DNA of 64,000 nt. Origin: Dysidea avara. Lineage: Eukaryota > Porifera > Demospongiae > Dictyoceratida > Dysideidae. A program made the translations under genes and the position numbers. Of the stretch, positions 13,303 to 24,165 are shown one piece after another. The notes below the pieces were generated by a model that did not search any database, had not been told where the DNA came from, and worked only from the letters and a program-made list of their open reading frames with translations. Every line of letters begins with the position of its first letter. Positions within the stretch are counted from its first letter, which is position 1. The DNA lies in contig NC_089279.1 of assembly GCF_963678975.1 (NCBI RefSeq), positions 29,551,525 to 29,615,524 of the forward strand, read 5' to 3'.

Positions 13303-14109
13303 TTATGTCAGGAATAAGTCTCTTCTTGGTGTATAGTCTTGTGTATAGTAATTCGCGATCGGTTCTGCATCTGGTGGGTAGTTGCATGAACAAATTACGG
13401 AGATTATCTGCTGTCAATTTTAACTCATCGTTTAGATAGAACAATCTGACTGTAACTGGCTTTGGTTCGACGGGGCTACAGTACGACAAGGCCATTCCTC
13501 CGACTCAACCAGGTGCAATCACAAAAGAAAGAAAACCCCAAACCAAGCTCTATAGTTCAATTTTGTGTCCAAATATGGTCAAGTCTGGTTACAAAATAAT
13601 ATTTGTGGTGAGTCGCCTTAGTCTCGTCCTCGCAGACCGGGGGGTCCGCCACTTTCTCGAAGGGCGTACGAGATTTCAAAATCACAGTGATTTCATTAGT
13701 GATTTCATGATTTCAATTGTGATTTCGTGATTTCAATTTTGATTTCGTGATTTCCGTGATTTCACCATTGTTGACTCTCATGGAGCTAGAACAGGTCCAG
13801 AAGCTTCGTCATCAGTAAACTGGATGGTAAAAGTTATATCTTCACTAGAGTCTAGTTCGTAAGCAAGGCCAAAGCCGTCTGGCTGAGATGATTCCAGGCA
13901 CCAGTAGTGGTGATGGTTTGTGGTTGTGGTCGTACGGTAGTGCTGATGATTAACAGGCAAGCTGTGTAAAGAGGCTGTCTAAAAATGAATAGAAGCCGTC
14001 CCAGAACTTCGTGCATAAGTTATATTCTAACAAGTGTAAAAAAATAATAGGCGTGGATAAAGGAATGCCGCACTGGCCTAGTTATAGCTAGCCGCCGGAA
14101 TTTTTACGA

Positions 14110-14480
14110 GGCAATCCACGACTTATCTGCAGCCTATCAATACCATTATCCTCTTAGCCACACAATGTTCAACTAGACACCACTACCCTTACCACTTCAT
14201 CCAGGTACTTAGCTACATGAACCGGCATTCCTTCTTTCCAAGAGCTGTCATCGACTGGAATAATTTGCCAACTTCAGTGATTGAGTCAGAAAGCATGCAT
14301 TATCAAAAAGCTACTACATACTTGTGCTGTAAAGTAAAAATGGTATAGGCAATGTTAGGCATTGTCGAGTATTGTCTTTACCGGTAGATATAATAAAGCA
14401 GTACTGTTGTTATCTTGTGTATTTTTTCCTTGGAGCATTACTCACGTCCCCTTGGCACATTGGCATGCCCAGCAATAATA
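14110..14480 (+). mobile_element. LINE 3' end relic
   Basis: A plus-strand frame reads MNRHSFFPRAVIDWNNLP, the usual C-terminal signature of CR1/Jockey-type reverse transcriptase proteins. It is followed by a short AT-rich 3' region ending in an AATAATAATAA run near 14475. It lies inside the 2.9-kb DNA element, so it either landed in it or was carried by it. Confidence 0.6.
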
Positions 14481-15762
14481 ATAATAAAAGTAGCTGATGA
14501 TGATACATGTGATTAATTAAGTATATTGGAATTGGTTACTATTACATGGTTGCGTGTCATCAGTGGGTCCACATGATTTCAGTTACACTTTTATCACTGA
14601 GTCATGGTGAATTTAAAACAGTATCTTTGGTAGGAGATAGACTTGGACTCAATCAGTAATGATTAGGTAATGAAAAAGGTCTAAAATTATTTACAAAAAT
14701 AGATAACAAACAAGTACACAGAAAAGTTAAGCACAAAAGAATACAAAGACTAGCAAATTACAAACTACCACACTAATTACAATAAACTAAACTACTTACA
14801 AGCTACACCTACTTAACTACATTATAAAACCTAAACAAAATCTATAATGTCCTTCGAGCAAAGAGCATAGTGTCTGAGGACCATTTTGGCATTGTATTTC
14901 CATAAAGTCACTGATTAGGTAATTGTTCTCCGTAAAATTTGTGTGCTATACACTGTTAGCTCCAATGCATCCTGCATTATCAGTTCTTCAGATAATATAA
15001 TGCAAACCAGTATGATGCATTGCCAGCAATGAACATACCTGCAAAATTTAGCAGAACTTATAAACCTTATCTGATCAATATGTGATGTATTTAATCTGCG
15101 TGAAGCTGACTTAGCTATATGCAGAAAGATAGCTACTTGTATGTATTACCTACCAGTTTTATAATACACAATAGATTAAATCACACCTGAAAGTTGACAT
15201 AAACAATATCTCTGCTAACATCAGTAACGTGCACATCCCTTCCTTCACAATGGTATTGAAAACTGGAATGGCTCTCTGTTAACAACCCTGATCTCATTTC
15301 ATATTGACTAACAACCACAGTGGCAGGAAACACCTAAGTACACAGTCAACTGATCTGGATACATCCATGGTTTTCATTGTGTATTCCAGGATTGTTTTAT
15401 ATGAAATGTTTGCTTGCAAGTTATGTAAAGATGTTTAGTGGGTCAGCTGAACAAGCAGAATCATATTATGTGAGCTAATCTTTGAAAAGTTACACCTAGT
15501 AGCTAGTTACTAACCAGTACTGACATACATATTTTCTAGACAAGCTGCATAATTATTTGTCCTGAAGCTAATGCTGGGAACTACTTTCTTTGCAAAAGTG
15601 TGCTTATAGTTTGCAGCCCTTCTACATGGTTTACCCGTTTCATCATTAACCCATGCAGTCACTATGATGTACCGTCACTTGTGGCTGCGAGTAGAGCCTA
15701 AATTGCTAGTTAAAACTGAATAAGATTCCGAGATGGATACTCAGATCACTCGTGTGGCTCCA

Positions 15763-15804
15763 CCATAGATTTTAGAGGCGCTTACGCGCCTCTGAAATCT
15801 ATGG
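15763..15804. repeat. Short hairpin in the 2.9-kb element
   Basis: The arms CCATAGATTTTAGAGGCGC and GCGCCTCTGAAATCTATGG have one mismatch and are separated by TTAC. Confidence 0.7.
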
Positions 15805-16712
15805 CTCCAGTGATGGAAGCTTTTGACCATTAGTGGACTCAGCTTGGGCTGTAAAATTCTAGAGATTGGCAGCCGAACCAGTGCCAGATCAAGTGATTCG
15901 GGCCTTAAATCACTTCTGCTATGTTCCAATAGAGGATATGCACTGCCGAATACATTCTAATGAACACGTGATTTTTTCATACGTCATGACGGTGAACGGA
16001 ATGCGAATCGATTCATTGCATGGACGGTAGATCAGTTACGAGCAATTCTTACTAAGTGACATATCCTTCTGCCTAATAAGTAGTACATCCGGCGAGAAGA
16101 AGCTGGCCCGTGGCTTTAGTGGCGAGTTCCAGTTCGAACATTCATTCACTGCCCATACTTTTATATGAGTTTTTCGTGACCTTGTGGTAATCGTTCACGA
16201 CAACAGAAAGCCTGCTTGTAGCTTAAAAGGCGAGTTATACTTCGAGCCGCATTCACTATCCAGTACTTTTATATGGAATTTTCGTAAATCTTCGATAGTC
16301 GTTCACCATCAACTTTTTTTGGAAGCGCCGCGCCGCTGATCATTTTTCGTGCGAATAATATAGCATGCATATCCTCTATTAATAATATCGCGTAATTCAA
16401 TGCCTCCGTAATTTACGGAAATATACGGAGTTTTACGATTTTCGTTTTCAAAAAAGTGTGATTTCTGATTTCTTTTGAGTGTGTGATTTCATGATTTCAA
16501 ATGTGATTTCTGACGAAGCGTACGAGATTTCAAGAGTGTCGGACCCCTCGTCGCAGACCCATTCTCCGGGGTGGCGCTTATAAATTAGAGATTATAAGCG
16601 CTTATAATCTTATTCTTATATTTCGGAGGGGCGCTTATAATCTCTAATCGATAAGCGCCACCCCGGAGAATGGGTCTGCGACTGAGGACGAGACTGGAGT
16701 CGCCTGACGCTT

Positions 16713-16794
16713 AGTCTCGCGTGGTCAGACTGCTTTTTTCCGTATATGGAACCCACCCAATACACGGAAAAAAGCGGTCTGGCCACGCGAGACT
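16713..16794. mobile_element. 82-bp hairpin MITE, unit B
   Basis: Same element and position as 949-1030, with a few substitutions in one arm. Confidence 0.75.
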
Positions 16795-17140
16795 ACCTGA
16801 TGCTGTGGTTGTCTCAAAAGGTTAGGATGGGGCTTGACCAAATCTCATGCAGTTGTACTAAAATTAACACGTAAAGCACATGTGCTATGTGAAAGTTAGC
16901 TAGCTATGGGGGTTTCCAACACTTTCTTAAATTTGATGAGTCAAGGATGGAATGGTACCGTATTCAAAAGAATCAAAGCCTCAGTACATACGAAAGTCTT
17001 CTTTGCCAGACATCAGGTATATCAGGTATCATTATTAATCAGCATGGCAAGTTATCCCCTATTGCAACAAGACTGGAACTGTGTGGTATACATAAGTGAA
17101 CAGGTTACTAAAAAAAAACAAAAAACACAACATACATGTT

Positions 17141-19387
17141 CTAATGCCCATTAGTTGATGATGATAATGGTGTAATTGTTAGTCCGAGTGATAGGTCAGG
17201 AACTTTACCTTCCTTGGCCTGTGGGAGATCACATAATTTACTGTCAACGCTGGTAGATGGTACTGTACCTTTTTGTAGCTAACAAACATTTCCTTGAAGG
17301 TCAGGAAATCTGTGAATGATACAAGTATGTCAAAAATTTCTAAGTCTATTTCATCCTTTCTTGACCTATAAAAACAGAGTTAAATGTCTTTCTGTTAAAA
17401 TTCTTGAGCTTACTCTAATGATTTCATGAAGGATTCCATAGCAAACTCTGGCATTCTTGTTTTTAACTCATCTTCAATATGTTTTTCTATCAATTTAGTC
17501 TGTGAGGAGACAACAAATAAAACAAAACAAACAAATGCCATCACCCAAAACCACATGTACAAATCAGGACACATGATAGTGTTGTGCAGCCAAGAAAGCT
17601 AATGCATCCGAGCATGCGACAGACAAGTGTGTATTTTAGCATGGGATTTCACAGACATGTACTTCAGTAATGGCTGAAGAGAAATAGCCCATTTGGTGCA
17701 ACGTCCGGACATCTTCCATACCAAGTTTCAGCCATCTTTTGAGATATGCTACTTCAAAGTTTGTTGTGTTTTCTTCATCTTCCATGTTTGTTTTTCTTTT
17801 CACACCACTTACAAAATTTGCCATAACTCATGCAAGCTTCATTGGATTCTTTTCACATTTAGACAGTACAAAGAGCATATTATAGCACATTCATGCATCT
17901 TTCAATATCTGAACAGATTGGTACAGTAGGACCTTGAACTTCAATTATCCGAACCCTCGATTATCTGAACAGTAGCGGTGACTGTTCTATTAGAGTATTT
18001 TGTCAACAGGTGTATGTTCTATTAGAGTAGTTCAACAGAGCTCTGTATATAAATCAATGGGCTTCATTATCCAAACAAATTCACTTATCTGAACACTTTT
18101 GTGATTCAGCTGGCACACAGGTGTTCGGATAATGGAGGTCCTACTGTACAAGTGGCAAAAAGTTATGAGTGATTTTTAAAAACTACAAGTACGATTTTTG
18201 TTAAGCCTGCAGGGAAAGCGCTGACAGAAATCAGTATGCAGATAAGTTGGCCATCATAGTGCAAACCTTGAGAATATCAGCTAAGGAGATATAAATATGT
18301 GAATCAAATGTGATCGAGATACTCTAATAGAACAGTCGCTGATGAGAAAAATGTATATGAAAAACATCAGAAAAATTTGTTCACGGTTTGAACCAGGGAC
18401 CTCTATACCTAGACACTTAAACCTGCCACTACTGTCAATTGGTCATCTAACTTAATTTCTACCTTACAAAGTGAAGGTCTGATGACCACACTAGAATAAA
18501 ATTCAATTCATGGAAACTCTATGTGCGTTGTATTAGAAGTGTTCAGAAATATGTGCACTCTATCAGAGTACTACAAAAACTGTTAATAATCAAATAAAAT
18601 AGGCAGCAATCACTCAGTCAAAATACTTTAATAGAGCAGTCGGCCTCGCTACGATTTGTTGTCATGTCTACCAACTAAACTGCTCATGTAAACTAGTTGA
18701 ATTTTCTTGCACGTGTCAGGTAATTATCAAGGTACAAAGCTTCAGTAATGCAATAGAAATCTGTTTAAATATTAGTGAGTTATAATGTGAAAACCAGTCA
18801 TACATGCATGTACCAACACATTTTGAGATCTCTTCATAAAGCAGTCGTATACATACGACGTTCAACAACTGATCTATGCAAAAATTGATATTGTACTTAT
18901 CTGCCTTAAACTTAGCATTTTCCTCGCATACATACAAATTTTCGAGGGACATAATTTTTACAGATTATGCAGTTACTTAGTTGTCTGTAAAAATTTCATC
19001 CTTGAAATCCAGGAATTCGTAAATCCACAAAACTTATGTACCTAAAAAATGTACACATACGGTATCTTAGATTACTCATAGAGGACCCCGTTCTATACCA
19101 TTGAAACCATACCCTACAAATGACAGAGTAATAGTGATTGTCAAATATTTTTTGTAAAGCACACTGATATGTTTCACATACAAACCCTCTATTCACTTCC
19201 TATCACTAAGCAAAATGCACACTTTTAAGATCAAATTGTTTATGATTAGTAAATTTGACAAAAATACAGGTATAACTCACATAAAGATTAAAGATGTTGG
19301 TGTAGATGAATTTGTTCTCCTCCTCATCCTCAAAATGATGATAGTGCTCGTCCATAAAGCCATTCAACAACTTCTGAAATTTCTCAT
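17141..19387 (-). pseudogene. ARL2BP-like, partial copy B (exons 4-7 only)
   Basis: Exons at 19281-19387, 17414-17499, 17269-17365 and 17141-17218 match exons 4-7 of the complete gene in size (107, 86, 97 and 78 bp), phase and splice sites. The frame is open to ...STNGH and TAG. Exons 1-3 are not seen up to the CHAT-like gene D at 24.1 kb. Exon 4 reads FMDEHYHHFEDEEENKFIYT, as in the full gene. It is marked pseudogene because the N-terminal half is missing, but the surviving exons have no disabling changes, so a chimeric transcript is possible. Confidence 0.75.
17924..18146. mobile_element. Tc1/pogo-like MITE with TA target duplication, unit B
   Basis: 223 bp, same insertion point and ends as 2131-2353 (CAGTAGGACCT...AGGTCCTACTG between TA dinucleotides). 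Confidence 0.8.
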
Positions 19388-22300
19388 CTAAAGTGGAGAC
19401 AACTTCAGCATGTATGAGGATGTCACATTCCAGACCACCTTACTGTATACAAAACACCATGACATAATATAAATGATGAAAATTTTGAATTTGGTGAATA
19501 AAAGAAAATTCACCAAACTTTATTTGTCGTTATATGTGACCAAAACCGTCAATCTAAATACAATAGTATGTGCTTTTGTAACAAAATGAAAAACATAAGT
19601 TACAAGTTTTATCTCCTCGATGAATTAACACTCCAGTGGAATAAATCCTGGGCATCATTGTGTTCCTCTATTCATGGGGAGTTCAAAAATCCTTGCTGCA
19701 TCTCCATACACAGAGGGTTTCTGAGTTTCAGACACTTATAAACACTGTGGCGATGAAAGAATTTACCGACGATCTTTTCTTCAGTTAATTCACCTTCCTT
19801 CTCAAACACAGAAGCATACCTTGTGGATTCACAAATTCATGATGAACACAATGAGTTGTACACCACTGTATCAGTATGTAAGTGCTGTAAATTATTTTCT
19901 CGATGGCTTTTATACATATCAATTTATTTGCTCATCTGGCTGTATTTCCCACACTGCAAAGCTTATGAAGCCAAAATTTATAGCCAGTCCATTCCTCTGT
20001 CCCTATATCCAACAAAGAGCAAATTTAACATAAATTTTGAAAAATGTGTGGATAGCGACAGTTTTCTAAAATTAGGTCACATATTGGACTGCATGGTAAA
20101 CTTGTCAAACTTATATCTTCCAATCTGCTTTGATTCACCAACCTTCATCGTTTACAGTGAGGATTTCCCTAACCAACCAGAACCACATACATACATAGCT
20201 TAGGTGAACATCTTAAGAGGCACAGCATTACAATATAAGGAAAGATGGCTATCTCTCTGTGTGTACACATACAGCTCCTCAATTGGCCTGACCAAGTGTC
20301 AGAACAAATCTGACATGTTCAACATTGCATGGTCGAAGTCTAATGTACATACCAGCATTGAAACCAGTTCTTATACTACTGACCTGATATACCAATGTGG
20401 ATTCAGTTATATAAAATCGAGGCATGCACCAAGAGTTGCGTTTTGTAAAATGTTTAGTAGTTATTTGAAATGATAAATTACCATGGTTCTACATATGCTT
20501 ACTACACATTCCCAATATTAAAGTGGGCATGGATCATGAAGGAAGCTGGCCTACCACAAGACTAGACTATGCCTCACACAATAACAACCAATTAACTTGT
20601 ATGGCTCATCACAGGTCTGCAGACAGCAATGGACAATACTTACAGACTGTAAATACTACTAATAGATGGGCGTGGCTGCACGAATGTCTACAGGCACTAA
20701 TCCTGATAAGTGGGTGTGGCTCACAACTATGATGTGTTAACGCACTTCCATATCATTAAATGAATTCATTATATGTGTGATCCAATCCAGGTAATCTGTA
20801 AAGCAGGTCAGACATGGATAACCCGGACAAAATGTAACAGTTGACCTGGCCTGGTTTCAATTCTGGTATGTACGTACATACTGTACACATGTATGGATCT
20901 CAGTCACTGTATGTATCACACACTAAAACTGCAAACTGATAATGATACACTGGTACAGCTATGTAAGTGATACACAATTTAGCTGGTCCTGATATTTAGT
21001 AAGATTAAAGAAGCATCCAGTCAGGTAAACACTAAAAATATTATCTACCTGTGCTAAAGCCAGTAGTATAAAGAATAGATACCTGATCATTCACATGGCG
21101 ATTCAAGTGGAGAGCTTAAATACAGAAGTAATGGATTAAGTGTCCTATCAGGAAACTGATAAATAAATAAAAGCAAGGAATGCAAAATTTCCTGTATGCA
21201 TAAATTTTAAAGGAAAAAAACACACATAGGTAATGGTCAGTGAATGTAAAGAGACAGAAACTCTTGTACAAGAGTACATATTTACAACAGTAGAATAATC
21301 GACTTTTTCCAAGAAGTGTATAATGGAAAAGAACACAGAGCACACATACAACATGGTTACATGGACGGATGGACTGAACGTCACCACACGGTACCCTCTT
21401 GCTAGATGTACTTTGTATAACATAGCATCCAGGGAATTATTAATTTACAGCTACTGTACGGGCACTGTGTGAGTAACTTGTTTAACTAATCATCACATAA
21501 CTTATGATCAGCTATTAAGTTGTAGCAGCAAAATGATGTAGAATACTGCTAGTGTAAGTCCACCAAGTAAGCCAATTGCAAGCATCTTTTTATTAAAATA
21601 TGATCTGCTTTGTATTTCAGCCTTATCGGTCCGAGGGGGTTTTCTATTGCTGCAAACAAAGCTGTCACTCCAGTCTCATGTAGCTAGTAACACCCATAGT
21701 CTAGTCATAATGAGTAGTTGCTCATTACTTCAAGTTCTGCAGCAATTCCAACTACATGAATTTCATTAAGTAACCAGTGTGAATGATTACTTGTTATCAG
21801 AACTTTTAAACACCAATCCCACAGTTGAACAGCTTCAGTAGTTACTTCTTCACATTTCCATCAGACATTTACACAATAATCACATAGTGATTTAGTTTGC
21901 CACAATACATTAATCCCAACAGTAATTGCACTGTAAAGTAGCCAATGAAATAACAGAATCACAGGTGCTTTTGAACAAGAAAGTGATATAGTGAATAGCC
22001 AATCAAATAAACTGATATTGGAAGCCTTTTAAGTGCAACGATATTTATAGAATTGTGAATGACTGAGGTGGCCCATCTTGGACTTGAGATTGGAAATAAT
22101 TTGGGAGTTGTTCAGTCTAATCGCACAATAATCAAACAGGTTATTCTCATCCTCCTTCAAACTTACACTCTCAATAAGACAACTGGGACTACTGAAACTG
22201 CCTACACTGCTCATTTTGAAGCTGTCGGGTTTAAAATATAATAATAATAGGTACAAGTCCAACCATTTGTTCGTAAAAGCTTTTAGTTTTGTGTAGCTAG

Positions 22301-24165
22301 ACCCTACTCTTGATGCAGGAGATTATGTAAGTATATACTGCAAGCCATGTAGGCCTATAATCTCCATTGATATGTGCTATGCAGTAAGGGATTAGAGTCT
22401 GCATGGCCATGTAATGCTACCAGAATACAAATAGTGATATGTCACCAGCTAGGGTGTGCAATCTCAAAAAATCAACTTTTACAAATCAATTCCCCTACCA
22501 TTGTGGTATGTCCCATTGTTAGATCTACCATGAAACCGGAGGCACGATTGTTGTCTTCACAGAAGTATCAATTTTAGTATCTAGCAAAATGAATATGTAT
22601 AGACCAGATAAAAATTCCTACCTAGCTAGGCATGTGCCAATCAGGCCTCAAAACCAAATAAAATGAAACAAAATTTACAGCGCAGGTCTTTATTCGGCAC
22701 CACAATGCTGTACAGCCACCCCCAGGTTGGCCATGCAGTGCTCCATTATAAGACCACAGTTTGCTTGTGCAGCTTACCACTGGGCTTGGGAAAGGCATCA
22801 ACAAAAGCAGACCACTCGAGTCAAGACTAGCTGATTTTGATTGTGAAATGTGATAGTTTATTCATGTAGCTTTGGTGATCTGCTATCTGCTGTCATGGGT
22901 GATAAGACCAGATCCAGATAATCATTTAACAATTGGAAAGTCTCTATATAAGAAAGCACACATACACAGCAGTACTATATATAGTCAGGCCACAAAACAT
23001 TGTGATTCAATAAATCAACAGACCCACACTAAGAGGTTACATATTCTTTATATGCCCACATTGTACATATAAGGTGTGATGTGCGGTTGAACAGGTATGT
23101 GACCACATCCACATGTTGCTAAATTTAAAATGCCCCAAATATGGCTGTGCATGGAAAGGCAAAACATGATGCTTTTGCTGGACAAAACATTACATTTTGT
23201 TTACACCAGCGTTATACTCTTTATAACTACACCCCATTTTGTCATTGGCTCTTCAACCTCACAAATTTGACTGTTTACTTAAAAGTTTGGCCCCCTCATT
23301 CATGCAAGGGTCAGCATGTCAAAGCTAGCTATTTGTTGTAACATACTACCTGCAATGACTGCTACAAAAAAACTAATTCAAAGTTACTATATACTTCCTT
23401 GAAATTGATGAGCTACCTATGTAGTTGTGCAAATGAAGCGTCTGTATTGGACAACTTGTTTAGCAGGTTGACACCTGCGTTTCTCTGTAGAACTGTACTT
23501 TTACTTTATAGCACACTTTAACTTGCATGCACGATTTGTTATAGTGCCTACTGCAAAAAGGGGTGGCTACTTGTTCTTCACAATGAACACAATAATCACC
23601 TGTACCATGCCTGGTTTACAAGGAAGAATAGTCTAGCTAGCTGATGATGTTTGATAATGTTTACAAAGTAAAAACATCATGTACTGTATAGTAGGAAACT
23701 TTGAGCATAAAATTTTGGTGTATCTGAAAATAATCCAGCTGGTGGAAAAAACATGTTGCATATATAACTAACAATGGCTACCATATTAACCAATATTAGA
23801 AATGGCTACCATGAAATAATTATGTATATTTTGCATGCATACAACCAAAACTTGGAGGAGGAATGCCCTGTTTAATACGTCACGATCACACAATATGTAC
23901 GTATAGATTGAGCTACAACCCACTAACAATCAAGCAATGTACTATAATTGATTACTTACTTAATCATGCAGTTCAGTGAAGGAGCTAAATATTTAAAATA
24001 ATTAAATACTTAACAACGAAATATAAAAACTAGTAGGCTATGTACAATATTATGTGCATTAATTATTTTTACACTTTTAATCAGGTGAAACTATATCCTT
24101 ACAGTTTCGATGAATGCCACACTTGTTATAGTCCCATGCTAGGGAACATCTCTCTTCTGTGACTT
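19388..24165. other. Duplicated non-coding interval between unit B and gene D
   Basis: 19388-21900 is homologous to 3621-5260 and to intron 3 of the complete ARL2BP (44797 to about 47815). The homology between units A and B continues to about 22.8 kb, beyond what unit C shares. Several ORFs of 60-126 codons (for example 19823-20203) are not conserved in frame among the copies. 22.99-23.5 kb holds a dispersed repeat also found near gene F. Confidence 0.5.
22990..23490. repeat. Dispersed repeat, copy 1 (3' flank of gene D)
   Basis: Shares segments such as TTTATATGCCCACATTGT, the GTGACCACAT tract, GCTAAATTTAAAATGC and TTGGACAACTTG in the same order with 31410-32110. The first part also matches 35735-35900. 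Confidence 0.55.

Larger units (their letters stand above)
10642..13495 (-). pseudogene. CHAT/caspase-like family, copy B (disrupted)
   Basis: Homologous to copies A and D over the whole length but broken in several places. The ATG at 13495 gives 65 codons ending LIPDIK and then TGA (13298-13300), caused by a fold-back insertion. From an internal ATG at 13079 the frame is open again (431 aa) and keeps VVILGHS (His at residue 26) and FLGCCGG (Cys near residue 57-58). It then carries EIPLSCWQLALYHTF and DHLQFFVAMLHGYWGKN. A TAA at 11784-11786 stops it in frame. The same frame resumes with ELPWDDVFGLRRKDC down to 11340, where an A8 run shifts frame into CRFVF...LFFTNSHYGQD. A further shift leads to a 186-aa helical tail ending in five NKQE-type repeats. 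Homopolymer shifts could be sequencing errors; the palindrome and TAA are harder to dismiss. Confidence 0.75.
13638..16550. mobile_element. 2.9-kb hAT-like non-autonomous DNA element
   Basis: Bounded by an 8-bp direct repeat TCGCAGAC (13630-13637 and 16551-16558). Imperfect terminal inverted repeats are CGGGGGGTCCGCCACT on the left and the complement of CGAGGGGTCCGACACT on the right. Unit A has the empty site. Subterminal stretches are rich in GTGATTTC repeats (13690-13760 and 16460-16510). No transposase reading frame is visible. Inside are a LINE 3' relic (14110-14480) and a 19-bp-arm hairpin (15763-15804). The 8-bp duplication fits hAT or P-type elements; the superfamily is inferred only from that. 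Confidence 0.75.
13620..16695. mobile_element. Foldback MITE of unit B, split by a 2.9-kb insertion
   Basis: The counterpart of 757-931. The left arm is 13620-13637 and the remainder is 16551-16695. The two parts are separated by the element 13638-16550, with TCGCAGAC repeated at both junctions. Confidence 0.75.

Noticed and set aside
19823..20203. 126-codon plus-strand ORF
   Set aside because: Not kept in frame in units A and C; it lies in duplicated intronic or flanking DNA.
21508..21649. Putative last exon with a membrane helix (LLGGLTLAVFYIILLLQLN), also at 4867-5015
   Set aside because: A and B versions differ by a 7-base indel that changes the frame near the supposed acceptor, and unit C has a stop. 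Probably duplicated non-coding sequence, though a lost gene end cannot be excluded.
22029..22262. 77-codon minus-strand ORF with an acidic stretch
   Set aside because: The corresponding sequence in unit A has indels breaking the frame.
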